This document shows positions 8,129 to 18,017 of a stretch of DNA of 64,000 bases, in pieces (positions within the stretch are counted from its first letter, which is position 1; the number at the start of each line of letters is the position of its first letter). The stretch is from contig NZ_QBKT01000014.1 in NCBI RefSeq assembly GCF_003054265.1, forward strand, positions 1-64,000, given 5' to 3'. Below the pieces are notes generated by a model that saw only the letters and a list, made by a program, of their open reading frames with translations, did no database searches and was not told the origin of the DNA. Position numbers and translations under genes: made by a program. The DNA comes from Kordia periserrulae. Its GTDB lineage: Bacteria > Bacteroidota > Bacteroidia > Flavobacteriales > Flavobacteriaceae.

Positions 8129-11100
8129 TTAAGACATGCTTACCGTTGAAGCATATTGCGTTTGTAACACTTTTTGATATGCCGCAATTTGTGCAAAAAA
8201 CCAAACAAACGGTTCTGTTTGTCCATGTAAAATGCAATCATTGTTGCATACACTTTGCAACAATCCTTGTAGGTTTGCCTCCTTCAAAGCTGCAATTCCA
8301 GAAGATTCTTTGAAAAATAACGAACAATACGGTATGTTTTCAGCTTGTACATTTTGTAACGTGATATTTCCACTTTTTACCAAAATAGCAACGGATTCCG
8401 ATGTTTCGTGAATCCCTAGCACAATCGACAAATCTGGTGTTTGAGGATGTACCTGTTTTTTAAGAAATTCAATAAACGAAACACTCCAATCATGTAATGC
8501 TGCAAGTGAAATATTCGTATTCTTTGTTGCATTGCGAATGATGGCAAGTTGTGCATCTACTTCTTTTTCTGCTTCAATGAGTGCCGCAAGTGTTTTATCC
8601 ACATCTTCTTTTGTGTGTGCTGCAGAGCAAATAAAGCGCAAACGTCCTTTTCCTGGCTCTACAATCGGATACGTAACCGCAGAGGTTTGCACGCCTTTTT
8701 TGTATAAACTTTGTACGATTGCATACAATTTATCTTTGTCACTAAAATGTGGCGTTACAATAGGTCCATCGCCTGTTCCTAAGTCGTAACCCGCAGCTTC
8801 AAATTGATTTCGCATGTAACGTGTTGTACTCCATAAACGTTCTTGCAAAGCGGCATCTGAGCGAAGTCGCCTCAACGCTGTCAACGCTGCTGCCATATCG
8901 GCTGGACTCACAGATGCCTGAAAAATATAAGCTCTTGAAGATGATTTTAACAAATCGACATGTTCTTTGCTAGCTGCCACAACGCCTCCAAGACTTCCCA
9001 TCGCTTTACTTAAAGTAGTCATAATAAAGTCTACTTCTTCAGTCACGCCTTGTTCAGCGCAAATTCCCGCACCATTTTTACCATAAAAACCAAACGAATG
9101 TGCTTCGTCAACCAACACAAGCGCATTGTATTTTTTTGCCATTCGGACAATGTTTGCAACAGGCGCAGCACCTTCTCCCATACTGTACACACCTTCTAAC
9201 ACTACTAATATTGTATTGTACGGAGAAGTTTCCGATTGTAATACTTCTTCCAAATCGTTTACATCGTTGTGTTTAAAAGTTCGTACAGTCGCACCACACA
9301 AACGCGCGCCGTCAACGATAGAAGCATGACATAATTGGTCAATGACGACAACATCATTTTTACCTAAAAGTCCCGCCACAGCACCAACATTTGCCGTATA
9401 TCCTGTTGGAAAAAGACAAGCGCTTGACTTTCCGACCAAATCGGCAAATTCTTTTTCAAATTCCAAATGTTGGTCGGTCATACCAGAAGCGGCGGCAGAA
9501 GTTCCCATGCCTGTTCCGTGATTTTCGAGTGCAATCAACGCTTCTTGTATAACTTTTTTATCACGATTTAAGCCTAAATATAAGTTGGTTGTCCAAATAA
9601 TCGCTTCTTGTGTTTCGTCATTATATGCATCACCGACTATTCCTTTGGTAGCACTTCCTGTTTTTAAAACTTTACTATACGGATTTCTTCTGTTATTGTT
9701 TACCATTTGCATCACTTCTTGCACCAATTTGCTCTTATCCGTAACACTCCAAGCAGTTGCTTTTGCCGCTTGAAATGTTGGATGACTCGATTGAATGTGT
9801 GTTTGAAATGTTGCTAAAGAATCCGAAGTTGTATTGACCATACTTTTACAAGACATCGTTTCTACATCGCTAGATGCAAACACTAAATGCTTTGCCAATG
9901 CTTCTGGAGTTGGATGGTCAAAAACCATGCGTTTTGGTATTTTTCTGTTGATGACTCTTGATAGTCGACTGCTGAATTCTAATGACGTTAGCGAGTCCAA
10001 TCCCAAGGCTTCAAACGATTGGTTTGGTAAAATAGAAGCTGTGTTTTTTATGTTTAAAATTGTAGCAACTTCTTTGATGATAGCTTTTTGCAACGCTTCT
10101 ACTGTAGTTTGAGTACTATTTATTTCAAAAGAATCATCTGTGTAAGAAGTGTTATTTTTTGCCAATTCGGAAAGCTTTTTTCTGTCTAATTTATCATTCG
10201 GTAATAATGGTAATTCATCCAAAAACGTAATCATTTGTGGAATCATGTATTTTGGCAATCGTTCCGAAGCATAGGATTTGATAGCTTCATCTGTGATTGA
10301 AGCATCTTTTGTCACCACATACGCCGCCAATATTTTTTGACCTATTCCACCTTCAATTGCCGCTGCTGCTACAGCATCAATTCCTGTCATGGTTTCGAGT
10401 GTCGATTCAATTTCTTCGAGTTCAATTCTGTATCCTCTAATTTTTACCTGCTGATCGGCTCTTCCTAAAAATTCTATTTCACCATTGTCCAATCTGCGGC
10501 ACACATCGCCAGTTTTGTATAAACGACTGTCTGTAATTTCATCAGTAGGTGTTATTTCTATAAATCGCGCTTTGGTTTGTTCATCGTCGTATAAATAACC
10601 TCGTGCTAATTTCGGTCCCGCTAAATACAATTCTCCTGCTTCTCCTATGGCAACAGGCTTTAAATTTTCATCTAAAATATACGAGCGCGAATTTGGATGC
10701 GATTTCCCTATAGTCACAACTTCAGTTCCTTTAGAAACTTCTGCTATGGTTGAATATACCGTATCTTCGGTAGGTCCGTACGCATTCAATACTCTTGTAA
10801 TTGATGGTTGTTCGTACGCTTGTGCCACGAGTGAACGCTTTAATGCTTCTCCTCCAAAAACTAAGGTTTGAACGTTTTTTGGCAAATCTTCCGTAGCCAA
10901 TAACGCTTGCACTGATGACGGCACCATGACAATGGTTCTTAATTTGTCTGACGCAGGAATTTGTGTCACTTCTAGTGCATTTTTTGCCAGAATTAGCATT
11001 CCTCCTAACGCCAATGTTCCCATGATTTCTAGTACAGATGTATCAAAACATACAGATGCGCCAGCAAACATTCCATACAATTCTTCATCGCTAAATACGG

Positions 11101-11656
11101 TACGCGAAGCTGCTACCATAGCAACAACATTATGCTGTTCAACTGCAACACCTTTTGGTTTTCCTGTTGAGCCAGAAGTATAAATGATATATGCTAAGTC
11201 ATTTTCAGTTGCTTTAATAGTTTCTTCCGTATGCGCTCCAACGCTGTTTATCCAAATGACTTCGTTTACCTTTTTACATAGGTTGGCTGTTTTTTCATCA
11301 TCTACAAAAGCAGCAATGGCTTTGGAATGTGATAACATATAATCGATTCGTTCTTTCGGATAGTTAGGATCTAACGGAACATAGGCGCAACCTGCTTGCA
11401 TAACTCCCAACAATGTAGCTACCAATTCCCATGAACGACTCATGCAAACAGCTACTAACGAGCCTTTTGCAATTCCACGATAGTGCAATTCGCCCGCAAC
11501 AGCATTTACTTTTTGTTGAAGTGTTTCGTAATTTATTTCGTTGAGTCCATCAATAATGGCGAGTTCTTTGGGTTTACAGCACATTTGTTGCTGAATCCAA
11601 CTGCAAACTGTCCTAGGAAGTTTGTCTTTTTCTTCTGATAAAGTATTCATAATCAT
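8129..11656 (-). CDS. NRPS-type adenylation / carrier / alpha-oxoamine synthase fusion
   Basis: The protein has 1175 residues. An amino-acid adenylation domain (about 1-500) shows [14 protein letters not shown] (157-170), FDTSVLE with D205, NAYGPTE (291-297), YKTGD (380-384) and a PNDKLDR end. A carrier domain (about 518-595) has its phosphopantetheine serine in GLDSLTS (S555). A PLP alpha-oxoamine synthase domain (about 640-1030; BioF/SPT/KBL type) shows DEAHSFG (850-856) and the PLP lysine in TTLSKAMGS (K884). The last ~140 residues are unassigned, perhaps SCP2-like. Such an enzyme could load an amino acid on its own carrier and condense it, with loss of CO2, with a second amino acid to give an amino ketone; this is inference. 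The start may be 11656 or the ATG two codons later (11650). No tailoring genes adjoin. Confidence 0.9.
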   Translation of the reverse strand: MIMNTLSEEKDKLPRTVCSWIQQQMCCKPKELAIIDGLNEINYETLQQKVNAVAGELHYRGIAKGSLVAVCMSRSWELVATLLGVMQAGCAYVPLDPNYPKERIDYMLSHSKAIAAFVDDEKTANLCKKVNEVIWINSVGAHTEETIKATENDLAYIIYTSGSTGKPKGVAVEQHNVVAMVAASRTVFSDEELYGMFAGASVCFDTSVLEIMGTLALGGMLILAKNALEVTQIPASDKLRTIVMVPSSVQALLATEDLPKNVQTLVFGGEALKRSLVAQAYEQPSITRVLNAYGPTEDTVYSTIAEVSKGTEVVTIGKSHPNSRSYILDENLKPVAIGEAGELYLAGPKLARGYLYDDEQTKARFIEITPTDEITDSRLYKTGDVCRRLDNGEIEFLGRADQQVKIRGYRIELEEIESTLETMTGIDAVAAAAIEGGIGQKILAAYVVTKDASITDEAIKSYASERLPKYMIPQMITFLDELPLLPNDKLDRKKLSELAKNNTSYTDDSFEINSTQTTVEALQKAIIKEVATILNIKNTASILPNQSFEALGLDSLTSLEFSSRLSRVINRKIPKRMVFDHPTPEALAKHLVFASSDVETMSCKSMVNTTSDSLATFQTHIQSSHPTFQAAKATAWSVTDKSKLVQEVMQMVNNNRRNPYSKVLKTGSATKGIVGDAYNDETQEAIIWTTNLYLGLNRDKKVIQEALIALENHGTGMGTSAAASGMTDQHLEFEKEFADLVGKSSACLFPTGYTANVGAVAGLLGKNDVVVIDQLCHASIVDGARLCGATVRTFKHNDVNDLEEVLQSETSPYNTILVVLEGVYSMGEGAAPVANIVRMAKKYNALVLVDEAHSFGFYGKNGAGICAEQGVTEEVDFIMTTLSKAMGSLGGVVAASKEHVDLLKSSSRAYIFQASVSPADMAAALTALRRLRSDAALQERLWSTTRYMRNQFEAAGYDLGTGDGPIVTPHFSDKDKLYAIVQSLYKKGVQTSAVTYPIVEPGKGRLRFICSAAHTKEDVDKTLAALIEAEKEVDAQLAIIRNATKNTNISLAALHDWSVSFIEFLKKQVHPQTPDLSIVLGIHETSESVAILVKSGNITLQNVQAENIPYCSLFFKESSGIAALKEANLQGLLQSVCNNDCILHGQTEPFVWFFAQIAAYQKVLQTQYASTVSMS

Positions 11657-11794
11657 CTTTCTTTATTAGTTACTAATTTGTTTTTAAAGTCAGATGGATT
11701 ATGGGGAAGTCCGATACAATCATATATGATGCATCATGTTTAATTTAAAAATGACAGTTACAGTTTTTGTTATTGTATAAATATACGCATATTG

Positions 11795-12436
11795 TTAATT
11801 TTTATCTTCCAACATCGGCACAAAGCGAAATTCTCCAAATTCTTTTTTAGTAAATTCTTTTTCGGAAGTTCTAATGAATAAGGTCATGATTTGTGCTTTT
11901 TCGCCCACTGGAATGACCAATTTTCCGCCTATTTTTAATTGCCCCAATAACGGTTTTGGTACAAACGGCGCACCTGCTGTTACTACAATTCCGTCAAAAG
12001 GTGCTTGTTCGGGTAAGCCTTTGTAACCATCGCCAAAGATGAGTTTTTTGGGTCTGTAGCCTAATTTTGGCAGAAACAAGCTCGTGCGTTTAAACAATTC
12101 TTTTTGTCGTTCAATGCTGTAAACTTTTGCGCCTAATTCGAGCAACATCGCGGTTTGGTAGCCGCTTCCTGTACCAATTTCTAAAATGGTGTCACCACTT
12201 TTAATTTCGAGCAATTGTGTTTGAAATGCTACCGTGTACGGTTGCGAAATTGTTTGATCGGCAGCAATTGGAAAGGCTTTGTCTTGATATGCATGCGCTT
12301 CAAAGCTCGAATCCATAAACAAATGGCGCGGAATATTTCGAATACCATCCAGCACTTTTTCGTCGGTAATTCCTTTGTCGGCAACAATTTGCGCCAACTG
12401 ATTTCGCATGCCTTTATGTTTGAACGAATCTTTCAT
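11795..12436 (-). CDS. pcm: Protein-L-isoaspartate O-methyltransferase
   Basis: The protein has 213 residues from the ATG at 12436; a longer in-frame reading to 12544 adds sequence with no family resemblance. It methylates isoaspartyl residues with S-adenosylmethionine, starting repair of aged proteins. Visible are the N-terminal IPRHLFM, QTISQPYTVAFQTQLL, and the SAM-binding EIGTGSGYQTAMLLELG, then VTAGAPFVP and GGKLVIPVG. The gene is divergent from the next oxidoreductase. The family call is firm. Confidence 0.94.
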   Translation of the reverse strand: MKDSFKHKGMRNQLAQIVADKGITDEKVLDGIRNIPRHLFMDSSFEAHAYQDKAFPIAADQTISQPYTVAFQTQLLEIKSGDTILEIGTGSGYQTAMLLELGAKVYSIERQKELFKRTSLFLPKLGYRPKKLIFGDGYKGLPEQAPFDGIVVTAGAPFVPKPLLGQLKIGGKLVIPVGEKAQIMTLFIRTSEKEFTKKEFGEFRFVPMLEDKN

Positions 12437-12640
12437 TTGCTCACAAAAGTAACAGTATTTTTTGGCTATCAAACTAAAAAAATTAGTAAAAATACAACTG
12501 ATTGACAACGAATGTGTTTCTGTAGTAAATTCACAACTTATCAAAAATACCCTTAAAAATTAGCATATAATTATATAATTGTTGATGATAAGGCAACGGT
12601 TTTGGAAAAATAAATTATTTTTGTGGAAAACACTTTTTTT

Positions 12641-13606
12641 ATGCTAAAAGCTGGAGTTTTAGGTGCTGGACACTTAGGAAAAATTCACCTTCGTTTATTA
12701 CAACAATCTTCCCAATACGAACTTGTCGGTTTTTATGATGCCAATCCTGAATACGCAAAGAAAATCGTAAAAGAGTTTGGCTACACGTATTACGATTCTA
12801 TTGATGCGTTGATTGATGCGGTAGATGTTATTGATATTGTGACTCCAACCCTTTCACATCACGAATGTGCTAAAAAAGCCATTTTGAAAGGAAAGCATGT
12901 GTTTATTGAAAAACCGATTACCAATACGGTTGCTGAAGCGGAAGAATTAATTGCGTTGGCAAAAAAACATAAGGTTAAAGGACAAGTAGGACATGTAGAA
13001 CGTTTCAATCCTGCGTTTATGGCGGTGAAAGATCAAATTAATACGCCAATGTTCATTGAAACTCATCGTTTGGCAGAATTTAATCCGCGCGGAACCGATG
13101 TCCCTGTGGTGCTCGATTTAATGATTCATGATATTGATGCGATTTTAAGTGTGGTGAATTCGCCTATAAAGCAAATTAACGCCAGTGGTGTTTCTGTTAT
13201 TAGCAATTCGCCAGACATTGCCAATGCGCGATTGGAGTTTGAAAATGGTTGCGTTGCCAATCTGACGTCCAGTCGAATTTCCATGAAAAACATGCGTAAA
13301 AGTCGTTTCTTTCAGCGTGATGCGTATATTTCTGTGGATTTTTTAGAGAAGAAAGTAGAAGTCGTAAAAATGAAAGACGCGCCTAAAAAAGCGGATGAAT
13401 ACGCCATGATTCTTCAAAATGCAGAAGGCGTGAAAAAGCAAATCTACTTTGAAAACCCTGATATTTCGCAAAACAACGCCATTTTGGACGAATTGGAAAC
13501 CTTTGCAGACGCCATCAATAACGACACTACACCAATTGTTTCGCTAGAGGAAGCTACAGAAGCATTACGCATCGCGATTCAAATTATAGAAACTTTCGAA
13601 AAATAA
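12641..13606 (+). CDS. Gfo/Idh/MocA-family NAD(P)-dependent oxidoreductase
   Basis: The protein has 321 residues from the ATG at 12641; a GTG at 12623 is in frame but places six extra residues before the Rossmann strand. The Rossmann motif GVLGAGHLGKIHLRLL is near the start, EKPITN carries the conserved Glu-Lys-Pro, and GHVERFNPA and LDLMIHDIDAIL lie in the catalytic domain. These enzymes oxidise or reduce sugars or related alcohols. It leads a six-gene co-directional run with spacings of only a few bases. The substrate is unknown. Confidence 0.9.
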   Translation: MLKAGVLGAGHLGKIHLRLLQQSSQYELVGFYDANPEYAKKIVKEFGYTYYDSIDALIDAVDVIDIVTPTLSHHECAKKAILKGKHVFIEKPITNTVAEAEELIALAKKHKVKGQVGHVERFNPAFMAVKDQINTPMFIETHRLAEFNPRGTDVPVVLDLMIHDIDAILSVVNSPIKQINASGVSVISNSPDIANARLEFENGCVANLTSSRISMKNMRKSRFFQRDAYISVDFLEKKVEVVKMKDAPKKADEYAMILQNAEGVKKQIYFENPDISQNNAILDELETFADAINNDTTPIVSLEEATEALRIAIQIIETFEK

Positions 13607-13612
13607 TTTTTC

Positions 13613-14308
13613 ATGCATTTATTAAAATACGCTTTATTAGTACTTTGCTGTTGTTCGATATCGTTTTCGTTCGCGCAAGAAGAAAAAATCAAGATTAAAA
13701 GTACAGAACAAATTAATGTTTCCAATTTAATAAAGGACATTCAAATTCTTAAAAAAGAACAAGACAACTTTAAAATGGTTTGGTGGATTCCTACTGAATA
13801 TTGGGAAGTAGTTTTGAATGGAAGCAACGTAATTCCGGCAGAAGATATTGAACCTTTTACAAATACATTGGACGAATATATTTTAGTAGGCTCTATGCAT
13901 GCTGAAATGACACAATACGGTGATTTTAAACCAAAATATATCAATCTTCAATTGAAAGACAGTAAAGGAAACATTTATGAAGAGTTGAAAAGTTCTGAAA
14001 TTTCTGCTGAATATCATGAAATACTTTCTTCGCTGAAGCCTTCTATGACAGAAACTTTAGGAGAACTCGGAAGGCAGATGAAATTTCATGTATTTAAAAA
14101 AACTGGAAAAGATGGAAAGTTGATAGCACCGATGAATCAATATGGTGAGTTTACAATTCTTTTCAATAAAAACAACAAGTTCAATTATAAATTGCCGCTC
14201 GGCAGTATGGTTGAAGAAAAAATGTGCCCTCAAGACAATGAGTTGCTCAATGGAAACTGGCGCTTTTGTCCTTGGCATGGAAAAAAACTAAAATTACAGA
14301 CAAAATAA
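13613..14308 (+). CDS. Exported protein of unknown function with a C-terminal cysteine motif
   Basis: The protein has 231 residues and a signal peptide (1-21, ending SFAQ). The body is mixed alpha/beta, with WWIPTEYWEVVL near residues 57-68. The C-terminus carries a two-cysteine segment spanning CPQDNELL to CPWHGKKL, which resembles a zinc-ribbon half with a histidine in place of one cysteine. It begins six bases after the oxidoreductase stop and is probably co-transcribed. I do not recognise a named family. Envelope location follows from the signal peptide. Confidence 0.7.
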   Translation: MHLLKYALLVLCCCSISFSFAQEEKIKIKSTEQINVSNLIKDIQILKKEQDNFKMVWWIPTEYWEVVLNGSNVIPAEDIEPFTNTLDEYILVGSMHAEMTQYGDFKPKYINLQLKDSKGNIYEELKSSEISAEYHEILSSLKPSMTETLGELGRQMKFHVFKKTGKDGKLIAPMNQYGEFTILFNKNNKFNYKLPLGSMVEEKMCPQDNELLNGNWRFCPWHGKKLKLQTK

Positions 14309-14322
14309 ATACGCAAAACACT

Positions 14323-15210
14323 ATGAAAAATGTAGCTGTTATCGGAGCAGGAACTATGGGCAACGGAATTGCACATACGTTTGCTCAATTTGGCTTTAAA
14401 GTACAATTGATTGATATTTCGCAAGCTTCTTTAGATAAAGGAATCGCAACCATTACGAAAAACTTGGATCGTATGGTGGCGAAAGAAAAAATCTCAGAAG
14501 AAGACAAACAGAATACACTGAATAATATTACCACATTTACCAACTTAAAAGAAGGTGTGGAATATGCTGGCTTGGTCGTGGAAGCGGCTACGGAAAATGT
14601 GGATTTAAAACTGCAAATTTTTAAAGATTTAGACGAATTATGTCCCGATGATACCATCTTGGCAACCAATACTTCTTCTATTTCTATCACACAAATTGCA
14701 GCCGTAACTTCGCGTCCTGACATGGTGATTGGAATGCACTTTATGAATCCAGTGCCGATTATGAAATTGGTGGAAATTATTCGTGGATACAACACATCGG
14801 ATGAGGTTACCAATACCATCATGGAATTGTCGAAAAAACTCAACAAAGTTCCCACAGAAGTTAATGACTATCCAGGATTTGTAGCCAATCGAATTTTAAT
14901 GCCCATGATTAACGAATCTATTGAAACCTTGTACAATGGCGTGGCTGGCGTACAGGAAATTGATACGGTAATGAAGTTGGGAATGGCACATCCTATGGGA
15001 CCATTGCAATTGGCAGATTTTATCGGATTAGACGTGTGTTTGTCTATTTTGAATGTAATGTATGAAGGATTTAAAAATCCGAAATACGCACCGTGTCCAT
15101 TGTTAGTCAATATGGTGATGGCTGGAAAATTGGGTGTAAAATCTGGAGAAGGTTTTTACGATTACTCAGAAAGTAGAAAAGCAGAGAAAGTTGCAAAAAT
15201 GTTTGGCTAA
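14323..15210 (+). CDS. 3-hydroxybutyryl-CoA dehydrogenase
   Basis: The protein has 295 residues from the ATG at 14323; an earlier in-frame ATG would overlap the preceding gene and add unrelated residues. It oxidises (S)-3-hydroxyacyl-CoA to 3-oxoacyl-CoA with NAD. The Rossmann motif is AVIGAGTMGNGIAHTFAQ, the catalytic histidine is in GMHFMNPVP, and a C-terminal 3HCDH domain (KVPTEVNDYPGFVANRILMP, then MAHPMGPLQLADFIGLDV) follows. Single-domain length marks the HbdA/PaaH type rather than FadB. It overlaps the next start by one base. Confidence 0.95.
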   Translation: MKNVAVIGAGTMGNGIAHTFAQFGFKVQLIDISQASLDKGIATITKNLDRMVAKEKISEEDKQNTLNNITTFTNLKEGVEYAGLVVEAATENVDLKLQIFKDLDELCPDDTILATNTSSISITQIAAVTSRPDMVIGMHFMNPVPIMKLVEIIRGYNTSDEVTNTIMELSKKLNKVPTEVNDYPGFVANRILMPMINESIETLYNGVAGVQEIDTVMKLGMAHPMGPLQLADFIGLDVCLSILNVMYEGFKNPKYAPCPLLVNMVMAGKLGVKSGEGFYDYSESRKAEKVAKMFG

Positions 15211-15650
15211 TGATAGCTACTAAAACGTATAGCTTAACGCGAGAAAAATACCGTGATGTTTTCTTTTTTGTTTTTGGAAGAAGTCTGTTGCAACTCTTAC
15301 CATTTTTAGTTGTATGGACGTTGTTATTCGGCTGGCAAGTTGGGCAACTAATTGCTTTGTATAGTTTGATTGTTCTAATTATTGTAGGATTCAGTTACTT
15401 GATTTTGACCTATGTAAAAAACATGGAACCGTATTTTTCGGAAACTCAGCTACATTTTGATGAAGAAACTTTGCAGTTCACTAAAAATGGCGAACAAGTT
15501 TCGTGGAAAATAGGGCTGTTAAAAAATGTCATTACCAAAGACGATTATTGGCTGATTTATGTGTCAAAAACCAAATACATTTATATTGCAAGAGATATTT
15601 TTTATTCGGACGACGATTTAAAAAAGTTTGAAACCTATATCAACGCTTGA
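15210..15650 (+). CDS. YcxB-like membrane protein
   Basis: The protein has 146 residues. Two transmembrane helices (about 25-42 and 47-68) are followed by a small beta-rich cytoplasmic domain in which YFSETQLHFDEETLQF and WKIGLLKNVITKDDYWLIY resemble the YcxB-like C-terminal domain. Its ATG overlaps the stop of the dehydrogenase gene by one base, so translation is probably coupled. The function of this family is unknown. Confidence 0.7.
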   Translation: MIATKTYSLTREKYRDVFFFVFGRSLLQLLPFLVVWTLLFGWQVGQLIALYSLIVLIIVGFSYLILTYVKNMEPYFSETQLHFDEETLQFTKNGEQVSWKIGLLKNVITKDDYWLIYVSKTKYIYIARDIFYSDDDLKKFETYINA

Positions 15651-16261
15651 AACAACTCGTAATCATACTGTGTTTGTGCCTGCTTGGCTGTCAAAAAACG
15701 AATTCAAAAAGTGAACCAAAACATCTAGACAAAACGGCAACTGTTTCTAAAAATTCATTTGCTGTTTTTGATTCGTTATTCGAGCAGAATCCAGCTTTCC
15801 GTGCAAATAGTTTTGACTTTCCTGTTGGAAAACCCAATGCTAAAGGCTATTACAATGCTCAAAAATTCACCGAAAATAATCATCTAGGTGAAGATTGGAA
15901 CGGTACAGGCGGCGGAAACTCTGATTTGGGCGATGCTGTGTACGCAATTGGAAATGGTTATGTAAAATTTGCTGAAAACGCAGGTAGTGGCTGGGGAAAT
16001 GTTATTCGCATTGTGCATCAATACAACGGAAATTATTATGAATCGTTGTATGCGCATTGTGACACTATTTTCGTAAAAAAAGGTACTTTTGTTCCCAAAG
16101 GAATGCAAATTGGCACTATTGGCAATGCAGATGGCGCTTATTATGCACATTTGCATCTAGAAATTCGCGATGATATTTTCATGGAAATTGGTGGCGGATA
16201 TAGCACAAATACGAGCGGATTTCTAAATCCGACAACATTTATCAAATCAAACAGCAACTAA
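15647..16261 (+). CDS. M23 (LytM-type) metallopeptidase lipoprotein
   Basis: The protein has 204 residues. The best start is a TTG at 15647 overlapping the previous stop: it gives a perfect lipoprotein signal (LCLCLLGC, lipidated Cys near residue 15), and no ATG would. The M23 domain shows HLGEDWNG (first zinc His and Asp), LYAHCDT, and HLHLEIRDD with the paired histidines. Members cut peptidoglycan cross-links, or act as activators when degenerate; the zinc ligands here look intact. It probably sits in the periplasm, attached to a membrane. Confidence 0.85.
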   Translation: MKQLVIILCLCLLGCQKTNSKSEPKHLDKTATVSKNSFAVFDSLFEQNPAFRANSFDFPVGKPNAKGYYNAQKFTENNHLGEDWNGTGGGNSDLGDAVYAIGNGYVKFAENAGSGWGNVIRIVHQYNGNYYESLYAHCDTIFVKKGTFVPKGMQIGTIGNADGAYYAHLHLEIRDDIFMEIGGGYSTNTSGFLNPTTFIKSNSN

Positions 16262-16262
16262 C

Positions 16263-17477
16263 GTGGCAAACATCAATCCATTCAAAGCAGTACGACCAAC
16301 GCGCGACAAGGTTAGCTTAGTCGCTTCTCGCTCGTATCAAAGTTACACGCAAGACGAACGTGAAGCACGATTGGATTACAATCCGTTTTCGTTTCTGCAC
16401 ATCGTAAATCCAGGATATAAATATCACAAAGAAATTTCTGGAAAAGAGCGTTATGGTTTGGTGCGCAATCGTTATTTGGAGTTTAAAGAAGATGACATTT
16501 TTGTACAAGATGAATCGCCGTGTTTTTATATTTATCGCGTTGTGAATCGCGAACAGCAAGTATTCACAGGAATTGTCGCTGCAGCCAGTACGGAAGATTA
16601 CAAAAATAATGTCATCAAAAAACACGAAGATACGATTGAATACCGCGAGCAAGTGTTTAAAGAATACCTAAAAACGGTTGGCTTTAATGCAGAACCTGTA
16701 CTCCTCACCTATCCTGATTCTGATAGTATCAGTTCAATTTTAGCAAAATATACAGAAACGCGTGCCGAATTTGAATTTACGACGACCTATCGCGACACGC
16801 ATTATTTGTGGTTGGTGGAAGATGCCAATGACATCAAAGTCATTCAAGATGAATTTGCGCGCATTGGCGATGTATATATTGCGGACGGACATCATCGTTC
16901 GGCGTCTTCTTTTTTGTTGAGTGAAGATGCACAAAAGGAAAGCTACCGTTCGTTTATGAGTTATCTCATTCCGGAATCGGAGTTGCGCATTTATGAATTT
17001 AACCGTTTGATTAAGGATTTGAATGGCTTGTCGAAAGAGCAATTTTTATTAGAACTCGATCAGCTATTTCGTATTGAAAATAGAGGATTGGAATTGTACA
17101 AACCGTCTAAAAAACATCACTTTAGCATGTATTTGGATGGCGAATTTTACTCGTTATACTTGCGAAAAACACATTACAATTTTACAGATTCGCTCAGCGA
17201 ATTGGATACACATATTCTCTACATCACCATTTTAAAACCTATTTTGGGCATTACCGATTTGCGAAACGACAGTCGAATTGATTACGGATATGACAAACAC
17301 AATGTCATCGAAATGAAAAACCGCATTGACTCAGGCGAATTTGCTGTTGGTTTCGGACTCGTTCCTGTAAATGTGGACGAAATGAAACGCATTGCAGACG
17401 AAGGACTCACCATGCCACCAAAAAGCACCTACATAGAACCAAAATTGCGAAGTGGCGTTACGATTTATGAGTTTTGA
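16263..17477 (+). CDS. DUF1015 family protein
   Basis: The protein has 404 residues, starting with GTG just after the peptidase stop. It begins KAVRPTRDKVSLVASRSY and carries the family signature YIADGHHRSASSFLL around residues 203-217, a ParB/SerK-like ADGHHR motif. Free-serine kinase SerK of archaea shares this motif, so a phosphotransfer role on serine is possible but unproven for DUF1015. It is the last gene of the run starting at 12641. The family call is firm, the function is not. Confidence 0.85.
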   Translation: MANINPFKAVRPTRDKVSLVASRSYQSYTQDEREARLDYNPFSFLHIVNPGYKYHKEISGKERYGLVRNRYLEFKEDDIFVQDESPCFYIYRVVNREQQVFTGIVAAASTEDYKNNVIKKHEDTIEYREQVFKEYLKTVGFNAEPVLLTYPDSDSISSILAKYTETRAEFEFTTTYRDTHYLWLVEDANDIKVIQDEFARIGDVYIADGHHRSASSFLLSEDAQKESYRSFMSYLIPESELRIYEFNRLIKDLNGLSKEQFLLELDQLFRIENRGLELYKPSKKHHFSMYLDGEFYSLYLRKTHYNFTDSLSELDTHILYITILKPILGITDLRNDSRIDYGYDKHNVIEMKNRIDSGEFAVGFGLVPVNVDEMKRIADEGLTMPPKSTYIEPKLRSGVTIYEF

Positions 17478-17493
17478 TTTTGGTTGTTGGTTC

Positions 17494-17526
17494 TCAGTTG
17501 TCAGTTGTCAGTTGTCAGTTGTCAGT
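17494..17526. repeat. Heptamer tandem repeat (TCAGTTG)
   Basis: Four perfect copies of TCAGTTG (17494-17521) plus a partial fifth lie just after the DUF1015 stop codon. The 540-bp gap that follows (17478-18017) has no gene; it also holds the REP-like palindrome at 17862-17902 and repetitive CCCAAAACC-type sequence near 17980-18010. Confidence 0.75.
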
Positions 17527-17861
17527 GAAAATACTTTTTCATTTTACATTTTGAGTTTTATATTTTAAATTTCGTTATTCGTTATTCGTGAATTTTTCAC
17601 TCTTAACTCATCACTTTTAACTAAGTTGTTGGTTGTCGATTGCTAGTTGCTGTTTTTTTTATTCTCTTGATATTGGATGTTGAATTGTTGCAAACTCTTA
17701 AAACAATAAAATTTAGGAAATCTAAGCTGTTCTCGATACAACAAACTTGCGTTCGCCACTCGAACGGACATATGATATTTCAAGTTCGAGTTGATAATTA
17801 GACTTAAGTTAAAGCAATAGCACATTTTCAAATTATCAAATTTTCACATCAAAAGAGGCGT

Positions 17862-17902
17862 CACTTCGAGTGAAATTTCGCAGAAATTTTGTATCGAGAA
17901 GT
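17862..17902. repeat. REP-like palindrome, fourth copy
   Basis: The inner stem AAATTTC/GAAATTT closes on GCA; the outer stem ACTTC pairs with GAAGT. It is the same architecture as the three copies at 1778-2150, but both arms differ by matching changes. Confidence 0.7.
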
Positions 17903-18017
17903 ACTTTGAAATTCTAAATGTAAAATATACAACGTTACTTGTAAGAAGTTAAGCCAAGTTCAAATTGAAAGACCAAACACCCAAAACCCAACACCCAAAA
18001 CCTAACACCCAAAAAAC

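Noticed and set aside
12436..12544. Extended N-terminus of pcm
   Set aside because: The added residues do not resemble the family, and the ATG at 12436 gives the usual length.
14385..14855. Antisense frame in the 3-hydroxyacyl-CoA dehydrogenase gene
   Set aside because: It is wholly covered by a well-supported gene on the other strand.
17494..17526. Phase-variation tract in the DUF1015 gene
   Set aside because: The heptamer lies after the stop codon and before no nearby start, so slippage would not change a reading frame.
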